64,000 nt of DNA. Source: Hexactinellida sp. DTS-2022. Taxonomy: Eukaryota > Porifera > Hexactinellida. The first letter of the stretch is position 1, and each line of letters begins with the position of its first letter. The stretch covers positions 3,906,001 through 3,970,000 of the forward strand of contig JAPNXP010000009.1 of the NCBI GenBank assembly GCA_028753945.1, in the 5' to 3' direction. Positions 22,788 through 33,983 of the stretch are shown here, one piece after another. A model generated the notes under the pieces. It ran no database searches, was not told where the DNA came from, and saw only the letters and a list, made by a program, of their open reading frames with translations. Both the position numbers and the translations under genes were made by a program.

Positions 22788-23276
22788 TACACTACCCGAA
22801 CAAAAGTATTCGACCACCCAACATTTTCCCATTGAAAATAGTACTTAGTAGGTTGAACAATGGAAGATTGTGTTTTCAAATTACATGAGATATTGATATT
22901 TCGATTACAAATTCGTATTCTCCGCATTCGAATTAACACTTGTAGAAGCTTTCAATTCAATCCCTTTTTGATTAGTTAAAAATTATCATCCTGTGCCACT
23001 ATATACCACTTTTCCAAAATTGCCACGATGGGAGAGATGGGAACTGGTGGCACATGTTGCCATTTGATGATAATTTCAACCCAATTAATATGTAACCAAT
23101 TTGAAAGCATCTAAAATGGGTAATTCGAATGCGTAGAATACGAATCTGAAATCAAAATAGCAGTAAGTCATAAAGTATTATTACATTAAACAATATTATT
23201 ATACCTACTATAGTACTATTTTCAATGGGAAATGGGAAAATGTTGGGTGGTCGAATACTTTTGTACGGGTACTGTA
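22788..23276. mobile_element. Mariner-type MITE, copy A
   Basis: The ends TACACTACCCGAACAAAAGT and, reverse-complemented, TACAGTACCCGTACAAAAGT are inverted, both followed by ATTCGACCACCCAACATTTT, next to TA. The interior is itself largely palindromic. A close copy lies at 43322-43803 and a diverged one at 27451-27939. It is non-coding. Confidence 0.8.
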
Positions 23277-23394
23277 TTATTAATAAAATATTTTAGCAAT
23301 ATTTGGTGAGTTGAGTTAGGACAACAAATTATTTATATTATTTTATTATATTTAATCCATTGTATAGTAATACTACAATTAAATAGAAGCCAGC

Positions 23395-24033
23395 TGGAAT
23401 TTATAAGCTAATTCAATATAATTATCGCAAGTTTAAACAATAGAGTAAGATTTTACAAGTTAAATCAATATATTTAATACAAGTTGAAACAATGAAATTT
23501 CAATTAGATTTAACATTTTTACTGAAACTGAAGTGTGAGTAAACAAACAAATTTCTACCTCCATTTATGGAATGAATTAAACCCATTATTAAAATTTGTC
23601 TTTTCCCTTCAGACGCAGAATTTTATCGTGAATCCTATCTATGGTGAAATAAAAATTGTGGCTTTTGCGTATAACATTATTTGAGTAATGGACCAGACAA
23701 ATTTTGAAGGTGTAAAATGTGTCCAAAATTTGTTAATCAAAAATCGTAACCCCAGGTGCAAATTAGACGGTCACTCCGCACCTACATGCCAACTTTCAGC
23801 TCTTTAAAGTCTTTATCAATAGAGGTGTGGGCAGGGCACCGGCTACGGAGAAATAATAATAAAAATATTAATAAAGGCTGTGATTTCAATACTGGGCCAC
23901 TATACTAAAGTATAGTCGGCACAGTAAAATGAATATTTAGGATATTCATTTTTTGGTACTAATTTCCCTAATTATCGAGATAATGAGATCATTAAATCTG
24001 ACACCTCAATTAACAGTAAAACTCTACCTGCTA
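23395..24033. repeat. Dispersed repeat with conserved palindrome, copy 2
   Basis: This shares the blocks GGTGTAAAATGTGTCCAAAA and ACCCCAGGTGCA, and the palindrome at 23892-23924, with 8428-9310. Its last ~172 bp (about 23860-24033) are repeated in direct orientation at about 26482-26654, on the other side of the LINE. Confidence 0.65.
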
Positions 24034-26481
24034 ATAATAATAATAATAATAATTTTGATTTATGTAAACGCCCCACGTTGAAACAACCTCAGGGCGATTT
24101 ACAATAACAATACATACAAACAGTTCAAATAATATATATGTACAAGAAACAGTGCAGAAGTAAGTATATTGGCAGGAATTGGGTTAAACGTGAACAGGGT
24201 TGATACTTTGAAAACAAGGAATTATCCAGGAGCGCGAGACGCTCCTTTTGGAGTATGATTTTTCGGAAAATTTTAATTAGGAGCGCGAAAATTTGGAATC
24301 TTCTCCTATGCCGCAACATTAATTTGTGATTTAGGCGTATGGAAATTGCATCAAACCAGGATTAGGAGCGTATTTACAAATGGCTGTATAATACACTGTT
24401 TGAAAAGATACGTTTTTAGCTGAGTCTTAAAAGTTTCTACACTTTGAGCTCTTCTCAAAGATTCACGCAATTTGTTCCATTCTCTGGGTGCGGCAATAGA
24501 AAATGCCCGGTCACCATACACTGAGCAACTACATGCTCCAGAATGTATTGCAAGGAGCCTGAGTGTGCTTGATCTTAATGTCCTTGTTGGAAAAGTATAG
24601 GGTATCAGTAGAACATCAATGAATGCAGGTGCAAGTCCATTGAGAGACTTATAGACTATAAGGAGGAGTTTGAACAAAATACGTTTATTAACTGGTAGCC
24701 AATGTAGTTTCCGAAGAATAGGTTGTATGCTGTCCCATCTAGATGCTCCGACAACCATGCGAGCTGCCGCATTCTGAACACGTTGGAGTTAACCAATCTC
24801 TGAAATTGGTAACCCGTATAGTAAACTGTTACAACAGTCAATACGAGAAGAAATGAAGGCATGGACAAGGCGCTCTGTAGTTTTACGGTGTAAAATCTAC
24901 GTGATTGCCCAATAGTCCTCAAAGCATTAGTTGCAGCACAACTAACTTTAGTAACATGAGATGACATTACTATGTGGCTATCGTAGACTACTCCGAGATC
25001 ACGCACTGTAAGGGCTGGACTAATTATAGAGAGACCAATCTGAATAGGTGGAAGTGGCTCAGTTTTGAGGAAACGAGAAGTTATGTGAAGAACCTCAGTT
25101 TTGTTTGAATTTAACATCAGTTTATTTTTTATCAACCAGGAGCGTATGTCAGCTATGCAAGATTTAAGGGATATCAGTGTGTATGCTCTAGTAGACGAGT
25201 TGAAATTAACATATAATTGTGTATCATCAGCGTACATCATCGCATCAACTTTATGTTTTTTTATGAGCAAACTCAGAGGTCCAATATACAGCGTGAAGAG
25301 CTTTGGTCCAATTACTGAACCCTGTGGTACTCCACAAAATAAGGGTTTGTATTGTTAGGTAACTTTTCCAGTAACAAAATTTTGTTGACGATCAGATAAA
25401 TATGAACTGATCCAATTAAGAGCAACAGTACCTACACCAAAAGTATTCTCTAAGCGATCAAGTAATATTGTGTGGTTTATGGTATCGAAGGCAGCAGACA
25501 AGTCGAGTAATACTCAACAACTTCTCTTTTGGCATTAACTGCACGAAGTATGTCATTTTGTACACGGATCAGAGCAGTCTCTGTTGAGTGATATTTCCTA
25601 TAAGCAGACTGAAAAACGTTTTCTAAGTTGTTTTATCAATATACTCCTGCAGGCTGCAACTGCAATAGTACGGAACGTTCAATTATTTTACTCAAGAAAG
25701 GAACATTTGAGATAGGTCTATAATTCTTAAACTCCTTACGATTTAGCCCGGGTCTTTTAATTAGCAGTGTAATTGGAGCACATTTGAGAGAGCGCGGAAC
25801 AGTTCCAGAGAATAAAGATAGATTCGTTATGTTTGTAATTACTGGAAGGAGCAGATCAATACATTCCTTCAACAAGTAAGTTGGAATTGGATCAAGTAGA
25901 CAATATTTTGATGGAGTCTGCAAAATATTCCTATTTATATCTGGAAATGTACAAGGTTTGAAAGTACATAAATTAGATCGGCATGCCTCAGTTATCTCAA
26001 CACTTAACCTCCCGGCGTCAGAATTTCCAATGTTACTCAGGAGACTATGTATCTTATCCGTAAAGTAATCAATAAAATCGTTGGCAACAGCCTGCTCGCC
26101 ACCAGATGGAAGAACTAGCCTTGATGAGCCACGTAAAATCTTCTTCACCTTCGCGTAAAGTTCCTGCGAGCTACAGAGAGATAGTTGATCCTAAAAGTAA
26201 TCTGTTTTGGACTGATTAAGTAGCCTATTATAGTTATTAGAACATTCTCGGTATGTTTGCAGGTCACTTTCTAGTCTGGTCTTCAGCCATTTCCTCTCAG
26301 AACGTAGATTTTTCTTTTTTCCGTCCGGAGATTATCATTGTACCAAGGTGTGTGGGGACGAAGAGTTACTATCCGTTTAACTTTTGGTGCATGTTTATCA
26401 AGGAGCTCAGATAAGATTGTATAATATTGATTAGTTAGGTCTTCTAGTTCTACATTTCCCGAAGGATCTACTATAAGAGAA
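24034..26481 (-). pseudogene. CR1/L2-like LINE, 5'-truncated and frameshifted
   Basis: Minus-strand pieces form the second half of a non-LTR retrotransposon polyprotein. About 26480-26283 is the endonuclease-RT linker (LRPHTPWYNDNLR). 26148-25636 is the RT N-terminus (FKNYRPISNVPFLSKIIE). 25270-24656 contains the catalytic AMMYADDTQLY and the downstream SWLIKNKLMLNSNKTEVL. 24758-24351 is the C-terminal LHWLPVNKRILFK...YGDRAFSIAAPREWN block typical of CR1/L2-like clades. Frames shift several times. The 3' end carries an ATT-type microsatellite tail, seen as ATAATAATAATA at 24034-24053. The 5' end is lost within the endonuclease region. The insertion is flanked by a direct repeat of about 172 bp. 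Confidence 0.9.
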
Positions 26482-26654
26482 GAAAATATTAATAAAGGCT
26501 GTGATTTCAATACTGGGCCACTATACTAAAGTATAGTCGGCACAGTAAATGAATATTTTAGGATATTCAATTTTTGGTACTAATTTCCATAATTGTCGAG
26601 ATAATGAGCTCATTAAATCTGACACCTCAATTAACAGTAAAAATCTACCTGCTA
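26482..26654. repeat. Direct-repeat partner flanking the LINE
   Basis: This is nearly identical to about 23860-24033, from AAAATATTAATAAAGGCTGT to CTACCTGCTA, including the palindrome (26513-26545). It directly abuts the truncated LINE end, so it is most simply the second half of a very long target-site duplication. Confidence 0.75.
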
Positions 26655-27450
26655 CAGTAATTTTGACCATTTATTTGAATTCTACGTACATAATTGTCAT
26701 AGAATACAATTCTGGCACAAATTTACTCAAAGTAAACCAATGCAAGGTAGATTTGTTCATGGATTGATAGTGATACGACGTTTCCAAAGCAATTTAGCCA
26801 TGTGGTTCATGTGGAACAAATGCTGAAAGTGGTATGGGCACAATAAATTCGATACCCCTTGAACAATCATTCTGAAATTATAATTCAAGAATCATTTTGG
26901 TGGGTAGAATTCAAACAGATGTTCTCAAAAATTAGGGTAACTAAAACAGTTTTGCTATTAATTGAGGTGTCAGAGATAATTAGCTCATTATCTAGATAAT
27001 GAGGGAAATTTGCAGAAAAATGTAAATCATAATGAGGTGAAATTTAGCTTTAAGATCCCCCAAACTAGAGATGTAGAGATTTGCAATAAATTATTGCATG
27101 TAAATGGTGATATATTACCGAATTTAGTCCAAACTATTATAAATATAATGGAATGGTCGATTACTTTTGTCCATTGACTATATTTCAATTGTGTTATTTT
27201 GAATTCACTACATTTGCAACGTATTTAATTAACCGGAAACTGTATGTTAAAGGGTGAGTTTTCCTAATATATTGAATTTTATATTTTATACCAGAGGGCA
27301 TGGTATCACTCTCACAATTAATGTTCCCCCCTCCCCCCTGTCTGCGCCACCGTGCCAAATAACGATATGATGTCTAACGGGTGCAATTACTCAAATTAAT
27401 TTAATGTAATATTTGAGTTATTTATCGTTGTGGTTTGATAGAAATCAACA

Positions 27451-27939
27451 TACATACCCTCCCCTACCAAAAGTATTCGTACACCCAAAAATCTCCTATG
27501 GAAATAGTACAATATAACTCTAATATTTATCGCTAATGTATACAAATTCTAGGAGATGTCGCCACTTTCGTTTCAGAATCGTATTCTACGCCACCGAATT
27601 GACCATTGTAGAAGCTTTCAACTCAATTACATATTTATTAGTTTGAAAATTATCATCCGGTGTCACCATGTACCACTTCTTCCATTTGTTCCCATTGTAC
27701 AAGATGGGTAAGTGGTACATAGTGGCATAGGATGATAATTTTCAACCTAATGAGTAGCTAATCGAGTTCAAAGCTTCTTTAAATGTATATTTCGAATGCG
27801 TAGATTACGAATATGAAATCTAAATTGCAATATTCCATGTATTTAGTGTACAATAAACATTATTATTGACACACTATATTACTATTTTCTATGGGAATGC
27901 TTATGGAGTACGAATACTTTTGGTAGGGGAGTGTATGTA
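27451..27939. mobile_element. Mariner-type MITE, diverged copy C
   Basis: The ends TACATACCCTCCCCTACCAA and, reverse-complemented, TACATACACTCCCCTACCAA are both followed by AAGTATTCGTA. The interior keeps the same plan as copies A and B, including ATTATCATCC...GGATGATAAT and TGTACCAC...GTGGTACA inverted motifs. It is non-coding. Confidence 0.75.
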
Positions 27940-28054
27940 CTATACGACACTGGACTCATTTTGTCATAGTACTGTCGCAGGAATACATCAAAAAATTTGA
28001 TTTAAAAAAAAGTGGGACGGCAATTGCAGTAACTGCCGTACGGGTTCCGCCGCA

Positions 28055-29214
28055 CAGTGGGCCAAAAAGACACTTTAGCGGAAATAGGCATTTTGTTAGC
28101 AGATAGCCACTTGTGAAGTATTATTGACATATAGGTTATTGATAGCAGGAAATTGAATGGCATCATCAAAAAATTATGTATGCAGTCTCTAAAGTTGAGT
28201 TTTGGGCAATTTGTTCTAATTTTATGAAAAACTAAATTTTGGTTTGTTAACAATCTTTTATTAGTCACCCATGATATTTGATAAAAAAACTTAAACAATG
28301 GGAAAAAATAATGAAAGCCTAATCAAATGCCTGGAAAACAGTATATTACTTTGGATACAAAGAGGATAGATGGTTACTGAGTGTAATTATCGAAAGTACA
28401 ACTACTCTTTGGGACCTTAGATCGTTTTTTATAGGTTTGTTGTATATTGGGAATAATAGCTAGTTCATTAAATCCCCTCCAAATCTTATAAATGTTACTT
28501 ACCGGAATTTCCAAAGCCTGGATGTGTTCATAGGTTGATGCGTTGAATGCTAATTTTGTATTCAAATGATTAGATGCTTCTTCGTTGCTCATATGGACTC
28601 ATCAGTTATTTGAAATAATCAAAAAATGTACTACAATCAATTATTTTATTTTTACTCATTTTTACGAGATTCATTAGAGGCCAATACCAAATTGAATAAA
28701 TTATATACTGTGCGGCTTTGTGCGGGCCTGGAAATTATCTTAAACTAAAGCTAAGATGCTAAATTACTATTAGAAAACATAAAATCTCCTACCCAAGAGC
28801 ACCCAAGACACATTTTCCAACTATATTGGCAAATAAATTTGTGTCCGATCTTGAGTAAAAGCGTAAATTATATGTCGAATTTACGTGAATAGTATTCATA
28901 AGCATTCTAATTATAGCAATGAGATTAAGCTTGAATACTTAGAAAATTAAAAATACATTTTCAGTTTCAATCACTATACTATGCAGAACGACTTTATAAA
29001 TAGAATCTTTCCGATTCTAAAACCGCAATATTCAATCTCTAATTCCAATTATATCAAATCATTCATTCAGACCTCCCGTATTCAAAATATTGAAGTCATA
29101 CGACTTGATAAACTTCGCATTCTAGGTTTTCGACAATGCTTAATTCGATAATAATAATATGCCCTATATTCGTGAGTGTGAAATATACCCCTACTTCCCC
29201 CTATTGGCCCACTG
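28055..29214. mobile_element. hAT-like element (CAGTGGGCC ends), copy A
   Basis: The left end CAGTGGGCCAAAAAG and right end TTGGCCCACTG are inverted, but no matching 8-bp TSD is visible. The first ~250 bp are shared with about 56930-57167 (inverted) and 60908-61165, including GTGAAGTATTATTGACATAT. A minus-strand frame at 28592-28374 (72 residues) shows no recognisable domain; its region aligns with diverged sequence near 61200-61380. A run of CG repeats follows the right end. Confidence 0.55.
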
Positions 29215-29650
29215 TGCGCGCGCGCGCGCCGGCCTTGATCATGGAGGTGGGGAATAACTAGATGCATCAAGAAACAAACTTTCTAGTATCTAGGAAAATA
29301 TTCACATATTCATTCCAAAGGTGACAAAACTTTATACCAATTAAATTAGAGGGTTGTTCCAGTAAGGATGGATTAGAGCTAGCATTCAATTAGTATACGT
29401 AAAATGATTTTAGAGTATCAATCAATTTTTAGGTGTGCATTAGATTGCCTGAATGAGACTAATTTAATTGGTCGAAAGTAAATTAATTATCCAATCACCA
29501 GGGGTATAACTACATACACAGTGGTCAAAGCAGGAGAAAATTTTTGAAAATTAAGGTTGTTAAAAATTAAATTATTTTACTTCTTTCAGATTCAGAATGG
29601 TCGAAAACCTAGAAAAACTTTGAATAGTGGATAATCAATAGGGATACATT

Positions 29651-30099
29651 CAGGCTTGGGGCTGATTACGATTACAATCGTAATCGATTGTAATCGATAC
29701 AACTTTTCCTGTAATCGTAATCATAATCAAACTTTTTTGAAGGATGTATTCGTAATGGTAATCGTAATCACCCACTAGTAATCAGCCCCAGGTATGGCAC
29801 CAGACCCCCCAAATTTTTGACAATAACTTTAAATAAGGATATAGTTTAAGGATTCACTGATCTCATTGCACCCCCAAAGATATATCCGGCCCCTACAAAT
29901 AATTCTTGGTGGCTACCCCCATGTACACGGGCCTTATTTTTCGTGCGCAAGAAAATCCGGGGCTTAATCGGAACGGTAAAGAAAATGAAATTGTAATCAA
30001 TTGTAATCGATTACAACAATTCGTGTAATCGTAATCATAATCAAGCTTTTTCTGAAGGATGTAATCGTAATCACTCTCTAGTAATCAGCCCCAGGTCTG
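29651..30099. mobile_element. hAT-type MITE, 449 bp, perfect TSD
   Basis: The ends CAGGCTTGGGGCTGATTAC and (reverse-complemented) CAGACCTGGGGCTGATTAC are flanked by GATACATT at 29643-29650 and 30100-30107. Internally, GTAATCGTAATCATAATCAA and a second GTAATCAGCCCCAGG (about 29777-29791) show that the unit is partly duplicated. It is rich in GTAATC/GATTAC inverted motifs and non-coding. The TIR start CAGGCTTGGGG is shared with the element at 58740. Confidence 0.88.
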
Positions 30100-30107
30100 G
30101 ATACATT

Positions 30108-31165
30108 CCAATTTCACCTAACTGAAGTCAAAGATTTGATATCATATTATCAACTTGTTGGTTTAAATTTGAGTAGGCAATAATACCATTTTCTCTTTCA
30201 ATATCTCGAATAGCTTATATAAATAGTAAGAACAATGTGATGACATGTTTCGAAAGTATTTCTTTCCTCCTAATGATAATAACATTGTACAGATTAATCT
30301 ACTATTTATACCGACTTTTCAAAAATATACAATTGAGGGCAATTGAGAAATGCAGTATCAATATGAATCAGTCTTTCATCTACCCTATTAATTCAAACCA
30401 TATTTACACCCGCATACATTGTTATTTTACGATAAAAGTCCGCGAAAATACACTAATTTTCAAATTTTGCTCTACTTAGCATTATTACTACTATATTATG
30501 GTATGTTTATAATATATAGCTATGATGATTTATTTCATGACTCAACTGACTCTAGACAATATAACATACAATATAATTACGTTTACTCATACACCGTTTT
30601 TGATCAGCGATAACTTTTGTTTGGTGTTATATACCATGGTTGATTTATTTTGTTGTTTAAATCGTTTTCATAGGTATAAAATGTCATTAATCGTTTTTGA
30701 TAACATCATATTGAGGTCATAATTCGAAACATCGAAGCCATATAAATTTTAAGATATGTTCAATCGACACCTTATGATTGAGATAGTACTATACAACAAT
30801 AATATATTGTATAGTTCTAAAACGTCTTTTTTCTCTCCTAATTTAATCTTTTGACCACTGTGAACTAGGTGCATTCCGGCACTTTTTGGTGCCAGGTCCT
30901 GACAGGAATTTTTGGCCATATAAATTCCTGGATAATTTCCTGTTTGGGTACCGTACATATTTTACCTCCTTCAAATTATGCCTCATTATTCAAATAAACT
31001 GATTATGTATTATCAGGGACTACTTTAATATAGGGACTGTAAACTTCGTTTACGGTAAAATTAGCGTAGGCCTAAAACAGTATTGTTAGTTATTGATGTC
31101 CCGTAATCCGCAAATGCTAGACACAGGAAATGTATTATTGTCATATAGGAAGTCATATTATGGGA
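30108..31165. other. AT-rich gene-free stretch
   Basis: Several short overlapping frames exist (such as 30237-30613), but none has a recognisable domain and composition is strongly AT-biased. No TIR, TSD or coding motif was found. Confidence 0.4.
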
Positions 31166-32384
31166 GTTCAACGGTCATATTGGTTTATCGAAAATATTTG
31201 TGGAATGTAAGTTATGCGATGTTCACACTTTTCCATATATGGTAATACGTATTGTTAAAATTTCGAGATTAGTTAACTTTATCCATATAAATTTATTATT
31301 GGCGAATGGGAAATGGCCATTCATATTTAGGGACTCAGTAGATCACATTGATTTACCTAAGGTGTTCCCCTTAGCCTATATTATTATTTTGGCACTCTCC
31401 ATAGGAGGATTGCTCCGACCCTGTTTTGTAGTTTAGTTACCTATCAGATATCTGTAATTATGTTGTTTATTAAAAAATCTTGATATGTTTGTTTCAACTC
31501 TATTCCCTTTTATTCTGACTAATCCAAATGATTATGATAAATAAATTCAGAGTATGGGATTATGTATGGGATTATCTATTATCTGAATTTATTTATCATA
31601 ATCATTAGGATTAGTCAGAATAAAAAGGAATAGATTTGAAAGAAACTTATCCATATTTTTTAATAAACAACATAATTACAGATATCTGATAGGTAAGAAT
31701 TATCTAAACTACAATAACGGGGTCGGGGCAATCCTCCTGTGGAGAGTGCCAAAATAATAATATAGGCTAAGGGGAACACCTTAGGAAAATCAATGTCAGG
31801 CGCGGCAAGTCCATTAGGAAAGTGGTAGGCGGAGTATTTTACAGATTTGTAAGTGGTCCGACGAGGCTGCACCAGGTATTCGTATATGGTCCGGCAACTC
31901 TGCACCAGTTATTTGAATATCATTCGGCTATTAATAATTCATTAAATCATTAATTTAACAATGAATTGTTAATTTAGGTGGTACAGTCGAAATCGGGTTT
32001 TTTTGCCCCCCTAAATGCACGACAAAAGGAGGCAAAAAACCCAATAAGCAAAAAAAAACGATGGAAAACACATTAAGATATCACATTTTTGCACGACAAA
32101 ACGAGGCAAAAAAACCCGATTTAGACTGTACAGCAAAGCTGAACATCCTGAAAAGTGGTACGGTGCTCGCCGCACCAGACGTACCGGGTATGCCGCCCCT
32201 GAATGTGATCTACTGAGTCCCTAAATATGAATGGCCATTTCCCATTCGCCAATAATAAATTTCATAATGATAAAGTTAACTAATCTCGAGATTTTAACAA
32301 TAATATCATATATGGAAAGACGTGAACATCGCATAACTTACATTCCACAAATATTTTCGATAAACCAATATGACCGTTCAAATT
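31166..32384. repeat. Large imperfect palindrome interrupted by a MITE
   Basis: The left arm (31166 to about 31545) and right arm (about 31573-32384) are inverted copies. CAACGGTCATATTGGTTTAT at the left edge is mirrored at the right edge, and TTTATTTATCATAATCATT sits near the centre (about 31560). The right arm is split by an insertion at 31797-32201; removing it restores the match. Open frames in both arms mirror each other and are not evidence of genes. It may be a foldback transposon or an inverted duplication. Confidence 0.8.
31797..32201. mobile_element. MITE with 5-bp TSD inside the palindrome
   Basis: The ends CAGGCGCGGCAAG and (reverse-complemented) CAGGGGCGGCATA are flanked by AATGT at 31792-31796 and 32202-32206. 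The uninterrupted left palindrome arm shows the empty site. An inner inverted pair (AAATCGGGTTTTTTTGCC near 31991 and GGCAAAAAAACCCGATTT near 32105) folds the 3' half. A hAT subgroup with 5-bp TSD is inferred. Confidence 0.75.
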
Positions 32385-32754
32385 TCTGCAAATCAAAATT
32401 TAGAAACAAATTTGTCAAAGTGGTAAAAAAGAATTGAGAAGTATAGCTAGTTTGTATATGAACACATATCTATCCTAATAGTCGATTATTGGTTATTCTG
32501 TTTTCTGAAAAAAAAACGTGAACTAAATGGATCATAACTGAATGGTCAAACAAACCAAACCAAATTATATTTATTATGGCTGAAATGATGGGACGAATAT
32601 TCGTTCGTTTCCAAATGTTATTTTCAACGAATATTTGCAGAAAGGAATATTCGTTTAATACTTTTGGATATTATTTTTGTATATTAGGGGAGATCGTAAA
32701 TATAATTTTGCCTGTTTCGTGTCTAATGCTCTGAAACTATGATTATACTATTGT

Positions 32755-33000
32755 AAGTTCCGATACCAAAAATATGTAGATGGATACTGTCTTTCAGTTT
32801 AGCATATAGGTTGTTAACGCCTCTTCTTGCAGCTCCACCAAAATTAGTATTTGTATTATCAGCATAGATTGCCACTATTTTTGATTCTAGATTGAATATT
32901 CTCTTAGAATATCAGATGTTTCCCCTGGGATAGATTGAAAGTCTAGGAGCTTGATAGAAATTCCAATACATTTTGAAAAATACCGAACTAGTATCGTAAA
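32755..33000 (-). pseudogene. hAT-family transposase relic (DNTNTNFGG motif)
   Basis: Minus-strand translation gives IKLLDFQSIPGETSDILREY, then a frame slip, then KIVAIYADNTNTNFGGAARR and GVNNLYAKLKDSI. The ADNTNTNFGG-RxGxNN block is familiar from hAT/ZBED-like transposase-derived proteins of animals. Only about 80 residues remain and no ends were found. Confidence 0.6.
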
Positions 33001-33292
33001 GCATGAACGGGCTATTTTGAAAAAAGAAAGTCATCCAACTATTCTGGAATAAAAGAATTATCTAATTTTAGACAAAATTAAATTGTCAAATATTCTGGAA
33101 TAAAGAATTTTCTAATTTTAGACAAAATGAAAAAGTCAAATTGAAATTGAATGGATAGCAAATTACAGTAATTTGAAAGAAGTTAAAAAAATTCAAAATT
33201 ACAAGGGCTTTACAGAATAAGAGAAACTCAATTAGAAAAACTGAAAGTCAACCCAGAAAAGAGATAAAAATAATTCAATTAAATACACATAA

Positions 33293-33890
33293 AAGCGGAT
33301 AAAAACGAGGGTAACAAATGAGCATAAAGGGAAACAAATGAGCTTTAGAAAACAAATGAGCATTAATGGAAATAATGAGAATAAGGGGAAACAAAGAGCA
33401 TTAATGGAAACAAATGAGCATAAGGGGAAACAAATGGGAATGAGGGGAAACAAATGATTCTAAGGAGAAACATATTAAATTCAGGGAAACAAAAGAAAGA
33501 AGGGGAAAGTAGAAAGAAATCAGGGAAAACAATTGACCTAAGGGGAAACAAATGAGTAGAAGGAGAAACAAATGAACCTCAGGGGAACAAATGAGCCGAA
33601 TGGGAAACAAATGAGCCTTAAGGGAAACAAATGAGCCAAATGGGAAATAAATGAGTATAAGGGGAAACAAATGATTCTAAGGAGAAACATATGAAATTCA
33701 GGGAAACAAAAGAAACAATGGGAAAGTAGAGAGCATTCAGGGAAAAAGTTCTCCTAAGGGAAACAAATGAGTCGAATGGGAAACAAATGTGCCTAAGGGG
33801 AAACAATAGAATCTAAGTGGAAATAAAGAGCCTAAGTAGATACAAAAAGGGCCTCAGTGGAAACAAAACGGCTTATGCGGAATCCAAAGA
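33293..33890. repeat. 20-bp tandem repeat array, orientation 1
   Basis: About 27 imperfect units of the type GGGGAAACAAATGAGCATAA. A higher-order block of about 220 bp repeats (compare 33441-33640 with 33661-33790). All reverse-strand frames encode FPL-rich peptides (MFPLRSIVFP type), a by-product of the unit. The same unit occurs inverted at 35393-35572. Confidence 0.9.
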
Positions 33891-33983
33891 TGTTTAAGAT
33901 GATTTGTAAAGATATCAAAAATGCATATTAAATTAGTTTGTGTGTCTGAGGTCTCTGTACTTTTACTTCGTGAAATATTCGAG

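Larger units (their letters stand above)
21991..27182. mobile_element. Possible Tc1/mariner-type shell with nested insertions
   Basis: The left end TACAGTCAACGGACAAAAGT and right end (reverse complement) TATAGTCAATGGACAAAAGT are inverted and both continue to CGACCA, next to TA dinucleotides. The 5.2 kb between them includes a mariner MITE (22788-23276), a dispersed repeat and a LINE (24034-26481), so the original would have been near 2.2-2.5 kb. No mariner transposase was seen. The pairing could be coincidental, since related ends are common here. Confidence 0.4.

Noticed and set aside
29213-29230. CG-rich run as a CpG-island promoter
   Set aside because: It is only a short CG dinucleotide repeat next to a TIR; no gene follows.
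31200-31905. Plus- and minus-strand frames sharing VFPLAYIIILALS
   Set aside because: They are mirror copies from the two arms of a palindrome and have no known domain.
33232-33806. Several minus-strand MFPL-rich open frames
   Set aside because: They are translations of the 20-bp tandem repeat; similar peptides appear in several frames, so they are not genes.
33293-33890. Possible CRISPR array
   Set aside because: Units are contiguous with no unique spacers and the genome is animal; it is a tandem repeat.
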